Below, piece after piece: positions 35,058 through 44,201 of a DNA stretch of 64,000 nt (the first letter of the stretch is position 1; the number at the start of each line of letters is the position of its first letter). The notes under the pieces were generated by a model. That model searched no databases. It was not told where the DNA came from and saw nothing but the letters and a program-made list of their open reading frames with translations. The DNA lies in assembly GCF_000024905.1 (NCBI RefSeq), contig NC_013522.1:930001-994000 (forward strand), read 5' to 3'. The DNA comes from Thermanaerovibrio acidaminovorans DSM 6589. Its GTDB lineage: Bacteria; Synergistota; Synergistia; Synergistales; Synergistaceae. The position numbers and the translations under genes are program-made.

Positions 35058-35642
35058 TCACCTCCTCTGGAGGACCCTAAGGGCCCTCAGGAGAAGCTGG
35101 TCCTCCGGCAGATCCTCCCCCTTGGATCGCACCTCCCCCAGCGCCATGGCGGCCTCCCCCCTGGAGAAGCCAAGCCCCATGAGGGCCTCCAATATGGAGC
35201 CGGTGGAAACCAACGCCCCCGAATTCCCCCTGGGGATCCCTAGGGATGTCACCTTGTCCTTGAGCTCAAAGCATATCCTCTCCGCCCTCTTGGGACCAAC
35301 CCCCTGGGCCCTGGAGATCCTGGCCACGTCACCGGAGGCTATGGCATCCAGCACTTCGCCCTTGTCCATGGAGTTCAGTATTCCCATGGCCATCTTGCAG
35401 CCCACCCCACTGGCCTGCAACAATAGCAGGAACACCCTCCTCTCGTGGTCATCCCCAAATCCGTAAAGGGATATCCCGCTGTCGCTTACGGAAAGGTAGA
35501 CCGGGAGCCTTATGGACTCCCCTGGAGAGGCCATCTCCAGGGCCGCGCGGGTGCCGGTCACCTCGACACCGACGCCCCCCACCTGGACGACCATCAGATC
35601 CCCCACCAGCTCCTCAACCACCCCAACCAGGTATCTTATCAA
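35058..35642 (-). CDS. ruvA: Holliday junction DNA helicase subunit RuvA
   Basis: 194 residues from TTG 35642, overlapping the ruvC stop as TTGA with GGGGGGT seven bases upstream. MIRYLVGVVEELVGDLMVVQ is the OB-fold domain; paired helix-hairpin-helix motifs occur near residues 70-125 (SGVGCKMAMGIL, QGVGPKRAERICFELKD); the C-terminal domain binds RuvB. The frame continues upstream of the TTG within ruvC, but that part is unlikely to be translated. Confidence 0.95.
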   Translation of the reverse strand: MIRYLVGVVEELVGDLMVVQVGGVGVEVTGTRAALEMASPGESIRLPVYLSVSDSGISLYGFGDDHERRVFLLLLQASGVGCKMAMGILNSMDKGEVLDAIASGDVARISRAQGVGPKRAERICFELKDKVTSLGIPRGNSGALVSTGSILEALMGLGFSRGEAAMALGEVRSKGEDLPEDQLLLRALRVLQRR

Positions 35643-36136
35643 CCCCAATACCCCCCGATGCACATGGAGAGTCCAGCTATGGCCACCGCCAGGGCGTCCG
35701 CCACGTCGTCCGGGGACGGGCACCTCTTCAGCCCCAGAAGGCCGGTCACCATGAGCTGAACCTGCCTCTTATCCGCCCCACCGTACCCACAGACCGCCAT
35801 CTTGACCTCCGAAGGCTTAGGCTCCAAGACCGGGACCCCGAGGCGGGAGGCGAAGAGGAGGACCACTCCCCTGGCCTGCCAAACCATCTCCGCGGTGGTG
35901 GTGTTCCTGCCGAAGTATAGCCTCTCCACCGCCACCAGGTCAGGCCTAACCCCTCCAAGCTCCCCCTCAAGGGATCCGAAGAGGCACGATAACCTTTCCG
36001 GCAGAGAAAGGCCCGGAGGGGTATGGATGGCCCCATACCCCTCCGCCGAAAGGTCACCACCACGCTGTCGGACCAGACCGTAACCCAGGGTGCCTATGCC
36101 GGGATCTATGCCGAGGCATAAGAGGTCCCTAGGCAT
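35639..36136 (-). CDS. ruvC: Crossover junction endodeoxyribonuclease RuvC
   Basis: 165 residues. The RNase H-like fold begins LCLGIDPGIGTLGYGLV with the first catalytic Asp. VAVERLYFGRNTTTA carries the second acidic residue, and the last acid pair lies in CPSPDDVADALAVAIA. It cleaves Holliday junctions symmetrically. It overlaps yebC by 8 bases and ruvA by 4. Confidence 0.97.
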   Translation of the reverse strand: MPRDLLCLGIDPGIGTLGYGLVRQRGGDLSAEGYGAIHTPPGLSLPERLSCLFGSLEGELGGVRPDLVAVERLYFGRNTTTAEMVWQARGVVLLFASRLGVPVLEPKPSEVKMAVCGYGGADKRQVQLMVTGLLGLKRCPSPDDVADALAVAIAGLSMCIGGYWG

Positions 36137-36881
36137 CTATCTGTTCCAACACCTCGTCGGGGATCTCCACGTTGGAGTAAACGTTCTGAACGTCGTCGTG
36201 GTCCTCGAACTTGTCTATCAGGGCAAGGATCTTGGACGCCTCCTGCTTGTCGGAGACCACCACGGTGTTCTTGGGTATCATGGCCAGCTCCATGTTGGAG
36301 ACCACGTAGCCCGCCTCCCTTATGGCCTGACCCACCTGGCTCATCAGGGACGGCTCGCAGTAGACCTCGAACACTTCTCCCTCCAGCTGCATGTCCTCCG
36401 CCCCAGCCTCGGCGGCCACGTCGAGCAGAGAAGCCTCGTCCACCCCCGCGGCCTCCACCTTTATGACCCCCTTGCGATCGAAGTTCCAGGCCACGCAACC
36501 CGCCTCGCCAATGGATCCCCCGCCCTTGGAGAATATGGACCGGATCTCCGCCGCGGTCCTGTTCCGGTTGTCGGTCATGGTCTCCACCAGTATGGCCACC
36601 CCAGCGGGGCCGTAACCCTCATAGGTGACCTCTTCGTAGATGGCCCCCTCTATCTCACCGGTGCCCCTCTTTATGGCCCTCTCTATGTTGTCCATGGGGA
36701 CATTGCCCGCCCTGGCCCTCTCGATGGCCACCTTCAGCCTGAAGTTGGCGTTGGGATCCCCGCCCCCCGCCTTGGCGGCGGCTATTATGGCCCTGGTAAG
36801 CCGCTGATAAACCGCCCCCTTCTTTGCGTCCTGAGCGGCCTTGCGATGTTTTATGTTAGCCCACTTTGAATGTCCTGCCAC
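36129..36881 (-). CDS. yebC: YebC/PmpR family protein
   Basis: 250 residues. AGHSKWANIKHRKAAQDAKKG is the invariant YebC start, with GTG preceded by GAGGTGA. Family members were first described as DNA-binding regulators; recent work links them and TACO1 to relief of ribosome stalling at proline stretches. The yebC-ruvC-ruvA-ruvB order is highly conserved. First gene of this long unit. Confidence 0.96.
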   Translation of the reverse strand: MAGHSKWANIKHRKAAQDAKKGAVYQRLTRAIIAAAKAGGGDPNANFRLKVAIERARAGNVPMDNIERAIKRGTGEIEGAIYEEVTYEGYGPAGVAILVETMTDNRNRTAAEIRSIFSKGGGSIGEAGCVAWNFDRKGVIKVEAAGVDEASLLDVAAEAGAEDMQLEGEVFEVYCEPSLMSQVGQAIREAGYVVSNMELAMIPKNTVVVSDKQEASKILALIDKFEDHDDVQNVYSNVEIPDEVLEQIDA

Positions 36882-36929
36882 TAAATATCACCTCGTAAAA
36901 TTAATTTAAAAGGGATCGACCAACTGGTT

Positions 36930-36938
36930 ATTATAACA
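36930..36938 (-). promoter_or_regulatory. Extended -10 element upstream of yebC, overlapping the nadE stop
   Basis: Minus strand TGTTATAAT: a consensus TATAAT (plus 36930-36935) with TG one base upstream. It includes the TAA stop of nadE. No good -35 hexamer is seen at 16-18 bases. It would start yebC-ruv transcripts with a leader of about 40 bases. Confidence 0.45.
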
Positions 36939-37686
36939 TCTCCGGACCGGGGGGCATCATCCTCTTGTGAGCGGATCGTCTGAATGCCGCCTCGATCCTC
37001 TCCTGAGCCTCCTCAGACACCGGGAGCCCCGCAGCGAAGAGGTCCAGGTGAAGGTACGTTACCCCCATCTCCTCCTCGTCGGTCTGCCCCTCCCACAACC
37101 CAGCGGTGGGGGGCTTCTTGATGACCCGCTCGGGCACCCCCAGGAACTCCGCTAGGGCCCAGACCTCGTGCTTGAGGAGCCGGGAGAGGGGAAGGATGTC
37201 GACCCCCGAGTCACCGTACTTGGTGAAGTATCCGTAGGTGAGCTCCGCCCGGTTCCCGGTGCCGCAAACCAGAAAGTTTCTCCCCTGGGCTATGGCGTAC
37301 AGGGTGGTCATCCTGAGGCGGGGCTTTATATTGGCCCTGGACATCTGCGACATCTCCACCCCGCCAAGGCTAAGGGCCTCCAACATCGAATCGAACGGGG
37401 AGCTCAGGTCCACCTTGAGGGCTGGTATCCCCAGGGCGGAGGCCACAAGCCAGGCATCCTCCTCGTCCGAACTCATGCTGTGGCAGGGCATCAACACCCC
37501 CAGAGATCCACCTCGTCCGAAGGCCCGCATGAGCAGCGCCGCCACCACCGCGGAGTCAACTCCGCCGCTAAGGCCCACTACCCCACCCAGGGCCCCCGCC
37601 TCGGACACCTTCCTCCTGATCCAACCCACCAACGCCCTCTCCAGATACTCGGGGGAACGAACTGGCACCGACTCCAAGATCAACAC
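36931..37686 (-). CDS. nadE: NH3-dependent NAD+ synthetase
   Basis: 251 residues, the short form lacking the glutaminase domain, so it probably uses free ammonia. GLSGGVDSAVVAALL is the ATP-pyrophosphatase P loop, and GTGNRAELTYGYFTKYGDSGVDI and PTAGLWEGQTDEEEMG are diagnostic. It amidates deamido-NAD to NAD, following NadD. GTG start with AGGA upstream. Divergent from the radical SAM gene across 70 bases. Confidence 0.96.
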   Translation of the reverse strand: MLILESVPVRSPEYLERALVGWIRRKVSEAGALGGVVGLSGGVDSAVVAALLMRAFGRGGSLGVLMPCHSMSSDEEDAWLVASALGIPALKVDLSSPFDSMLEALSLGGVEMSQMSRANIKPRLRMTTLYAIAQGRNFLVCGTGNRAELTYGYFTKYGDSGVDILPLSRLLKHEVWALAEFLGVPERVIKKPPTAGLWEGQTDEEEMGVTYLHLDLFAAGLPVSEEAQERIEAAFRRSAHKRMMPPGPEML

Positions 37687-37756
37687 CTTCTTCCTGGCCT
37701 AATTAGACTTTTTATCTTAACATGTGTATCCCGACCAAGCGCAAGGGGTGAGAAGA

Positions 37757-39427
37757 TTGTCAGTGGGCTTGATAATAGACGGCTATGTGGACGAACCCGC
37801 ATGCTTCGGGGTTCCTCCCTACATCTCCCCGTACGTGAGATACTGCGCCGGGGTAATGTACTCCAAGGGACTGGACGTAAAGTACTTCACCATCGATCAG
37901 ATCAGGCGACTCCCCATAGACCACCAGGTCAGGAGCGCCCAGGTGATCGTGGTGATAACCGGGCTCACCGTCCCTGGGCGCTACAGGGGGGGATCCCCCA
38001 TGACCCTTAAGGAGCTGGCGGAGCTCTCCCAAATGCCCAGGAGGGGCTTCATGATCGTGGGGGGGGCCATACGATCCGGCTACGCCCTAAAGGGGGGGAC
38101 CAGGGCCCTGGACCCATCCGGGGTGCTGGCGGCGGACTGCATCGCCACCGGGGACCCGGAGGCGGTGCTGGCATCGTGGCTTGACGGAGGCCTCGTGGAT
38201 GGGACCCTCCAGAGGGATTACGGTCAGCTGGACCTCTGGGCGGAAATGGGGGCCCAGGTGGTAAGGATGCACCCCAACTACCCGTTGGTGATGGCGGAGC
38301 TGGAGCTCTCCCGGGGCTGCGACCGAACCGACGGCCGATGTAGCTTCTGCGTGGAGGGGGTGGCGGGCCTGAGGGAGGAACGGCCAGTGGAGTCCATAGC
38401 CAGGGAGGTGCGGGCTTTGAGCCGGATGGGCGTCAAGGCCTTCCGGCTTGGTCGTTGCGCCAACGTGCTGGGCTACGGAGGGCAGGTTACCCCCCGGGGG
38501 GTGAGGCCCTCCCCGTCCCGCATCGGGGAGCTCTACCAGGCCATAAGGGATTCCGCCCCGGACCTCAAGGTCCTCCACATGGACAACGGCAACCCCAAGA
38601 CCATAGCCACCTTCCCGGAGGAAAGCTCCCAGGTCCTGGATGTGATATCCAAGATGAACACCCCGGGGGACACGGTCTCCATGGGGCTTGAGTCCCTGCA
38701 CCCGGAGGTGGTGCGGAAGAACAACCTAAAGGTGACCCTTGAGCAGGCCCTGGTGGCGGTCAGGGTGGTGAACCAGGTGGGGGGAGGAAGGCCCGGGGGT
38801 AACGGGCTTCCCTCCCTGCTTCCGGGACTCAACTTCATAGTTGGCCTGCCGGGGGAGACGTCCAAGACCCTGGAGGAGAACCGACGCTTCCTTACCCAGA
38901 TCCTGGAGGAGGGGCTCATGGTGAGACGGATAAACATAAGGCGCCCCATGGAGTTTCCCGGCACCCCCATGGGAGATATGGGTGGATCCAAGATAGACCA
39001 GCGGACCTACCGTAGGTTCAAGGAGTGGGTTAGGCAGGAGGTGGATCCCATCATGTTCTCCCGGGTGGCCCCGCCGGGCACGGTAATAGAGGACGTCATC
39101 TGCGAGGAGAGGAGCGGCAACCTGATCTTCGGCCGCCCCCTGGGCAGCTATCCACCGCTCATCGGCATATGGTCAAGGGATCTCAACGAAGGGGAGGTGG
39201 TCAACGTGATGGTCACCGGGGCGGGCCCCAGGTCGATATCCGCGGTCCAGTGGCCCATGGACCCTAACCGATGCTCCCTGAGCGACCTTCAGGGCATACC
39301 GGGCATAGGCCGGGCTAGGGCGGAGAGGATCATCTCCCGAAGGCCCATAGATTCCATGGACCAGCTGATCTCCGCCCTGGACGACCCCTCGCTGGCGGTG
39401 AAAGTGGCCCGATACTTCGCCCTGTGA
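37757..39427 (+). CDS. Uncharacterised radical SAM protein with C-terminal helix-hairpin-helix
   Basis: 556 residues from TTG 37757, with AAGGGG eight bases upstream. Residues 1-140 form an alpha/beta domain resembling the B12-binding fold without a clear DxHxxG motif. The radical SAM core begins with SRGCDRTDGRCSFC, a CX6CX2C spacing rather than CX3CX2C, and later has MGLESLHPEVVRKNN and FIVGLPGET. The C-terminus (about 505-556) has the HhH motif LQGIPGIGRARAERII. This architecture resembles proteins annotated mainly in archaea; the substrate is unknown. It is a single plus-strand gene between two minus-strand operons. Confidence 0.85.
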   Translation: MSVGLIIDGYVDEPACFGVPPYISPYVRYCAGVMYSKGLDVKYFTIDQIRRLPIDHQVRSAQVIVVITGLTVPGRYRGGSPMTLKELAELSQMPRRGFMIVGGAIRSGYALKGGTRALDPSGVLAADCIATGDPEAVLASWLDGGLVDGTLQRDYGQLDLWAEMGAQVVRMHPNYPLVMAELELSRGCDRTDGRCSFCVEGVAGLREERPVESIAREVRALSRMGVKAFRLGRCANVLGYGGQVTPRGVRPSPSRIGELYQAIRDSAPDLKVLHMDNGNPKTIATFPEESSQVLDVISKMNTPGDTVSMGLESLHPEVVRKNNLKVTLEQALVAVRVVNQVGGGRPGGNGLPSLLPGLNFIVGLPGETSKTLEENRRFLTQILEEGLMVRRINIRRPMEFPGTPMGDMGGSKIDQRTYRRFKEWVRQEVDPIMFSRVAPPGTVIEDVICEERSGNLIFGRPLGSYPPLIGIWSRDLNEGEVVNVMVTGAGPRSISAVQWPMDPNRCSLSDLQGIPGIGRARAERIISRRPIDSMDQLISALDDPSLAVKVARYFAL

Positions 39428-39437
39428 CCTCCGCCCA

Positions 39438-40235
39438 CTACACCTCACCGGGGAAGCCGTAAAGGTCCACCCGCCGGGATTCGAAGACCCGGATGGCCTT
39501 CCTGGTCCGGTGCAGGATCGCCATGTCCAGCTCCACCGTGGCGGTCCCCTCATCCTCCCCCAGCTCCAGGAGAACGCCACCGTCGGGGGCCACCACCATG
39601 GAGTGGCCCCCGTATAGGTCCCCTCCCCCCTCCCCGCAACGGTTCACCGCCACCACGTAAAGCTGGTTCTCGATCGCCCTGGCCCTCAAAAGGGTCCTCC
39701 AGGCGTCCACCCTGGAGGCGGGCCACTGGGCGCATATGAATACGACCCAAGGTCCCTCCAAAGCGATCCTCCTGAAGTACTCGGGGAACCTGAGGTCGTA
39801 GCAGATGACCACCCCGTAGGGAATCTCTCCCATGTTCCCCACCAAGGGTACCCCTCCAGGATGGAAGTTTAGTGGCTCGTCCAGGAGGGGGAACAGGTGC
39901 ACCTTATCGTAATGGGCCTCTATGGATCCCGAGGGATCGATCACGAAAGACCGGTTGTATAGAAGCCCCCCCTCTTCCCAGGGCAGGGACCCCGCCACAC
40001 ACCAGGCGGTCCTGGAGGAGCACCAATCCGCCACCTGGTGTATACACTCCTCGCTACTGCGGGCATAAAGCCCCAGGTTGGGGTTGTCATAGGAACAGCT
40101 CCAAAGCTCGGGCAACAACGCCACCTGACAGGCCCCCAACGAGTCCAGCATCCTCCGGCACTTGGACAGGTTGCCCTCCGGATCACCCCATAGGACGTCC
40201 ATCTGAACCAGTCCCACCGTAACCTTAGCCGCCAC
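39438..40235 (-). CDS. Carbon-nitrogen hydrolase (nitrilase superfamily)
   Basis: 265 residues from GTG 40235, with GGGGGGA five bases upstream. The catalytic triad is visible as Glu in LLPELWSCSYD, Lys in YDKVHLFPLLDE, and Cys in VVICYDLRFPEYFRR. The sequence is closest in style to omega-amidase/Nit2-type amidases, which hydrolyse small amides such as 2-oxoglutaramate. It follows the RocB-like peptidase, suggesting a role in nitrogen release from amino acids. The substrate is inference. Confidence 0.87.
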   Translation of the reverse strand: MAAKVTVGLVQMDVLWGDPEGNLSKCRRMLDSLGACQVALLPELWSCSYDNPNLGLYARSSEECIHQVADWCSSRTAWCVAGSLPWEEGGLLYNRSFVIDPSGSIEAHYDKVHLFPLLDEPLNFHPGGVPLVGNMGEIPYGVVICYDLRFPEYFRRIALEGPWVVFICAQWPASRVDAWRTLLRARAIENQLYVVAVNRCGEGGGDLYGGHSMVVAPDGGVLLELGEDEGTATVELDMAILHRTRKAIRVFESRRVDLYGFPGEV

Positions 40236-40252
40236 ACAAATCCCCCCTGCCG

Positions 40253-41908
40253 TCAACTCAAGTCAGCGGATCCTCCCAGGGCTCTCAACGTCTGGATCAT
40301 CAGATCCGGCAGGACCCCGAAGGAGTAGGCCAGATCAAGCCGCTCGGTCCACTTGTGAGCGTCTCTCCCCTTGACGCCCAGGTTGACCACCGGCACGTCC
40401 AGGCAGGCCATGGCCTGGTAATCCATGGGGTAGAGGTGCGACCCTCCGGGCATGTTGTCCATGACCGCCGCGAAGTCCTCCTCTCCCACGAAGCCGCCAA
40501 GGAAGCTGAGGTCCGTTATTCCCCCAAAGACCTCCTCGACCCTGTATCTTATAGCCTCCTCCCTGGACCAGAGGGAGGCCAGCCTCTCCATCTCCTTGCG
40601 AAGGCGGGCGTCCTTCTCCACGCACCCCCGGTTCAGCTTGGGGGGATAGTAGGGAGGCAGGAATCCCACCACCGCCAGGGGTGGCTCAAGACGAAGGACC
40701 CTTAGGGCCTCCAGGAGAACCCTCACGGACTGGCCACGGGTGTCCTCCCTTGGATCCAACCGGGATGCGGCCCCATTGGGATCGAAGCCCATGGACTGGG
40801 CGAGCCGGATCACCTCCCGGACCTCAAACACCCGGGATCCCTTCGCCACATGAATCTCAGGAAGGCCCAGGAGGCGGAATTCATGGGCAATGTGGCCCAC
40901 CGCTTCCTTCAGGGATATCATTACCTCCGCCTTGAACCTGTCCAGAAGGGATCGGTGATCGGAGGAGACCGTCAGCTTGTTGAAGTAGGCCATGGCCATG
41001 TCTGGGAGTGTAACCGAGTAGCTGTCCCTCAGGATTTCAAGCCCTATGCAGGTCATGGGTGGCAGCTTCTGATCCCCCAGGGACTCGGCGCTCCAGCTTA
41101 CCCCCTCCAGGGATGATACCACCCGGGAGGCCAGGTAGGCGGCGTTCAGCCCCTGCCATGGCTCCCCCACATGGGCCCCCTTGCCCACCAGCAGGGCGAA
41201 GGGCATCAGCTTGCCCACCGAACCTATGAATATGGGCAGGTCCTCTCCGCTAGATCCCAGCTCGGACGGCTCGGTGTTCACACATGCCACGTAGTCCAGC
41301 CCCTCCGCCTCGGCCAGGTCCCTCATGAACCCCACAGCTCCCCTCATCCCCACCGAGTCCCTTTCCTCGTCCACCACCGGCAGGAAGAGAACGTTAACCC
41401 CCACGTCCACCGTCCCCATGGCCAGCTCCTCCATCAGGACCATCTCGATGGCCAAGCCCGCCTTCACGTCCAACGTTCCACGGCCGAACAGATACCCTCG
41501 TTCGAGGTCCCGCCGGGCCTCCTTTGGGAGATGCTCACACCCCTTCAGGGCCTCGGTCAACCCCACCGGATCGAAGGCCAGGTGCGATAGGGAACCGTAG
41601 TCCCTCTCGTCCACCACATCCACATGGGCCACCAGGACCACCGTGGCCCTGCCTCCTCCAGGGTGCCTCCACAGGGCCGCCACGTGATGCCTTCCGAATG
41701 GGTCAAGTGGCAACGGGTACCTGAAGACCTTGAGCCCCCTGGATGATCCGCATAACCCATCCAGGGTTCGTCCTATAAAATCCATAACTTGCGACTCCCC
41801 TTCCCCCCATGCGGACCTGCTGGGAATGGAACACAGGGATAAGAGGCGGGATCTCAGCCTCCCGATCCTGGTTGAGGACTCCACATCTAGCTCCGACAAA
41901 CCGTTCAC
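40253..41908 (-). CDS. M20-family metallopeptidase, RocB type
   Basis: 551 residues. The M20 metal site is seen in VVLVAHVDVVDERDYG, GRGTLDVKAGLAIEM and LPVVDEERDSVGMRG. The long form resembles Bacillus RocB, found in arginine-utilisation operons but of unproven activity. Lying just downstream of an ornithine carbamoyltransferase supports a link with arginine catabolism. Start at the first in-frame codon is uncertain. A hairpin terminator stands between it and the transferase gene. Confidence 0.85.
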   Translation of the reverse strand: MNGLSELDVESSTRIGRLRSRLLSLCSIPSRSAWGEGESQVMDFIGRTLDGLCGSSRGLKVFRYPLPLDPFGRHHVAALWRHPGGGRATVVLVAHVDVVDERDYGSLSHLAFDPVGLTEALKGCEHLPKEARRDLERGYLFGRGTLDVKAGLAIEMVLMEELAMGTVDVGVNVLFLPVVDEERDSVGMRGAVGFMRDLAEAEGLDYVACVNTEPSELGSSGEDLPIFIGSVGKLMPFALLVGKGAHVGEPWQGLNAAYLASRVVSSLEGVSWSAESLGDQKLPPMTCIGLEILRDSYSVTLPDMAMAYFNKLTVSSDHRSLLDRFKAEVMISLKEAVGHIAHEFRLLGLPEIHVAKGSRVFEVREVIRLAQSMGFDPNGAASRLDPREDTRGQSVRVLLEALRVLRLEPPLAVVGFLPPYYPPKLNRGCVEKDARLRKEMERLASLWSREEAIRYRVEEVFGGITDLSFLGGFVGEEDFAAVMDNMPGGSHLYPMDYQAMACLDVPVVNLGVKGRDAHKWTERLDLAYSFGVLPDLMIQTLRALGGSADLS

Positions 41909-41921
41909 CCCCGATCCTCAG

Positions 41922-41971
41922 AATATAGAAAGAGGGAGGCGGCCACGGCCCAAAAGCCGCGACCACCTCCC
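41922..41971 (-). terminator. Terminator downstream of ornithine carbamoyltransferase
   Basis: On the minus strand an approximately 16-bp stem with three G-U pairs forms from plus 41956-41971 and 41934-41949, with a short T-rich loop, followed by TCTTTCTATATT (41922-41933). It would uncouple the transferase gene from the RocB-like gene. Confidence 0.65.
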
Positions 41972-41987
41972 CCCAGTTTGACCTCCG

Positions 41988-42941
41988 TTAGAGGTTGCCT
42001 ATGCTGGACACCATAACCGCCTTTATGGTGTGCATCCGGTTCTCCGCCTCATCGAACACCCGGGAGCGACGGGACTCGAAGACCTCCTCGGTGACCTCGT
42101 AGCCCTTGACCGCCGGCAGGCAGTGGAGGAATATGGCCTCATCCCGACCGGTGGCCTCCATGAGCTCCGCGTTCACCTGATAGGGCTGGAGGATCTTCTT
42201 CCTCTCCGCCAGCTTGTCCTCCTCACCCATGGAAGCCCAGACATCGGTATAGACCGCATGGGCCCCCTTCACCGCCGCCTTGGGGTCCTCCATTATCTCG
42301 ATGACAGCCCCGGAACCGCACTCCTCGGCGATCTTCTTGCACTCCGCCACCAGCTCCTCCGCGGGGAAGAGGGACTTGGGAGAGGCTATCACGAAGTGCA
42401 TGCCCATCTTGGCGGCACCGATCATGAGGGAGTTGGCCATGTTGTTGCGCCCATCGCCCACGTAGACCAGCTTGATACCCTTCAGGTAGCCGAACTCCTC
42501 CTGGATGGTGAGGAAGTCCGCCAGAACCTGGGTGGGGTGGAACTCATCGGTGAGACCGTTCCACACCGGCACGCCCGCGTACTTGGCCAGCTCCTCCACC
42601 ACGGACTGCTTGAAGCCCCGGAACTCGATGCCGTCGAACATGCGGCCCAGCACCCTAGCGGTGTCCGCCACGTCCTCCTTATGACCCAGCTGGATGTCGT
42701 TCTTGCCCAGGTACTCCGGATGACCGCCCTCGTCAATGCAGGCCACGGTGAAGGCGCAACGGGTACGGGTGGAGGGCTTCTCGAAGATGAGAGCCACGTT
42801 CTTGCCCGCCAGCAGGTTGCCCCTTATGCCGGCCCGCTTCTTGTTCTTAAGGTCCCTGGAGAGATCCAGAAGGAACTTGATCTCCTCCGGCGTGTGATGC
42901 CTCAAGCTGAGAAGGTGACGACCCCTTAGATTGACCGCCAT
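41988..42941 (-). CDS. argF: Ornithine carbamoyltransferase
   Basis: 317 residues. [15 protein letters not shown] binds carbamoyl phosphate, [15 protein letters not shown] and [18 protein letters not shown] are the remaining family motifs. It can work anabolically (citrulline synthesis) or catabolically in the arginine deiminase route (arcB). Neighbouring RocB-like and amidase genes and the absence of other arg genes favour a catabolic role, but sequence alone does not decide. AAGGAGG lies nine bases before the ATG. Confidence 0.95.
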   Translation of the reverse strand: MAVNLRGRHLLSLRHHTPEEIKFLLDLSRDLKNKKRAGIRGNLLAGKNVALIFEKPSTRTRCAFTVACIDEGGHPEYLGKNDIQLGHKEDVADTARVLGRMFDGIEFRGFKQSVVEELAKYAGVPVWNGLTDEFHPTQVLADFLTIQEEFGYLKGIKLVYVGDGRNNMANSLMIGAAKMGMHFVIASPKSLFPAEELVAECKKIAEECGSGAVIEIMEDPKAAVKGAHAVYTDVWASMGEEDKLAERKKILQPYQVNAELMEATGRDEAIFLHCLPAVKGYEVTEEVFESRRSRVFDEAENRMHTIKAVMVSSIGNL

Positions 42942-43065
42942 TTTCTTACTCCTCCTTATTGATTTAAATACTGGATCCCATGGAGTTCACACCCCTAGCG
43001 TAGCCCCGCTGTAAAGTCCACCTTCAGAGCCGCAAAATAAACCCCAAGGTCCAGTTGGTTTACTG

Positions 43066-43097
43066 GGTAATATTACCACAAAGGGGTGTTTTTTCAA
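43066..43097 (-). promoter_or_regulatory. Promoter of the ornithine carbamoyltransferase gene with a palindrome over the -10
   Basis: Minus strand TTGAAA (plus 43092-43097), 16-base spacer, TGGTAATAT where TAATAT is plus 43070-43075. A perfect 12-bp palindrome GGTAATATTACC (43066-43077) covers the -10 and may be an operator. The start should be near 43063, leaving a 5' leader of about 120 bases. Confidence 0.55.
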
Positions 43098-43115
43098 TAG
43101 CCCCGGGGGAAACCG

Positions 43116-44189
43116 TCACCTTTCCTCCGCCCCGGGCACCAGGTCCTTAGCCACCTTTGACAGGACCTCCTCCAGCTTATCCAGTGGCCAGTTGCCTATG
43201 GGCCTTCCCTCCACGAAGACGACGAAACCCGAGGTGGATCCCGCCACTCCAAGCTTGGCGGAGGCGGCCTCCCTGGGGCCGTTGACCTCGCACCCCATGA
43301 CCGCCACGGTGAACCCGTCGGGGATGCCCTTGAATCGGTCCATAACGGCCCGCACCCTGTCCACGTAGACCTTGACGTCCAATCGGCACCTGCCACAGGT
43401 GGGGCAGCTTATCCACTCTATCCCCCGGTGTCTCAACCCCAGGGCCCCCAATATCCGGTAGGCGGCCCTCACCTCGTGGACCCCCTCAGACGATAGGCTA
43501 ACCCTAACGGTGTCCCCTATCCCGGCGGACAGCATGATCCCTATGCCAACCGCGCTCTTGATAGCCCCCTCCTCCAGGGGCCCCGCCTCGGTTATCCCTA
43601 CGTGAAAGGGGAGCTGATACATGGAGGCCAGGATCTGGTTGGCCCTAACCGTCTCGGGTACGCTGGAGGATTTAGCGGAGACCACCACCCTGTCAAACCC
43701 CATCTCAAGGCACAGATCCACCTGCTCCCTAACCGCCGCCACCAGGGCCGCTACCCTGTCGCCCCCGCTCTGGGCCAGCTGGTGGTTGTTCAGGGAGCCC
43801 CCGTTGGCCCCTACCCGGATCACCACCCCCAAATCCATGGCCCGGCGGAGCACCGTCAGGAGGTTGTCCCTCCCCCCAAGGTTGCCCGGGTTGACCCGAA
43901 TGGCCTGACAACCCGCATCCATGGCGCTAAGGGCCAACCGATGATCGAAGTGTATATCCGCCATGATTGGGATCGATGATCCTGACACCAGCTCCCTCAA
44001 GCACCCCTCCAAGCCAGCGTCCCGATAGGAGGTCCTGACCAGCTCACAACCCTCCGCAACCAGTCCCTCGAGCTCCCGAAGACAGCCCTCCAGGTCCTCC
44101 AGGGGGGTCTTGAGCATGCTCTCCACCCTCACGGGAGCACCGCCTCCAACCGATAGCCCCCCTATGCTAACCCCATTGAGGCTAGCCAA
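43116..44189 (-). CDS. ispG: 4-hydroxy-3-methylbut-2-enyl diphosphate synthase
   Basis: 357 residues, the short bacterial GcpE form. TIM-barrel region with MADIHFDHRLAL and AIRVNPGNLG, then the [4Fe-4S] cysteines in ISCPTCGRCRLDV and MGCEVNGPREAASAKLG. It converts methylerythritol cyclodiphosphate to HMBPP. It is the last gene of the uppS-cdsA-dxr-rseP-ispG run, the classic order. Confidence 0.96.
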   Translation of the reverse strand: MASLNGVSIGGLSVGGGAPVRVESMLKTPLEDLEGCLRELEGLVAEGCELVRTSYRDAGLEGCLRELVSGSSIPIMADIHFDHRLALSAMDAGCQAIRVNPGNLGGRDNLLTVLRRAMDLGVVIRVGANGGSLNNHQLAQSGGDRVAALVAAVREQVDLCLEMGFDRVVVSAKSSSVPETVRANQILASMYQLPFHVGITEAGPLEEGAIKSAVGIGIMLSAGIGDTVRVSLSSEGVHEVRAAYRILGALGLRHRGIEWISCPTCGRCRLDVKVYVDRVRAVMDRFKGIPDGFTVAVMGCEVNGPREAASAKLGVAGSTSGFVVFVEGRPIGNWPLDKLEEVLSKVAKDLVPGAEER

Positions 44190-44201
44190 GCGAACACCCC
44201 C

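Noticed and set aside
34027-35466. A 479-codon plus-strand open frame over ruvB and ruvA
   Set aside because: Reverse-strand shadow of conserved genes in GC-rich DNA, with composition typical of such shadows and no conserved motif.
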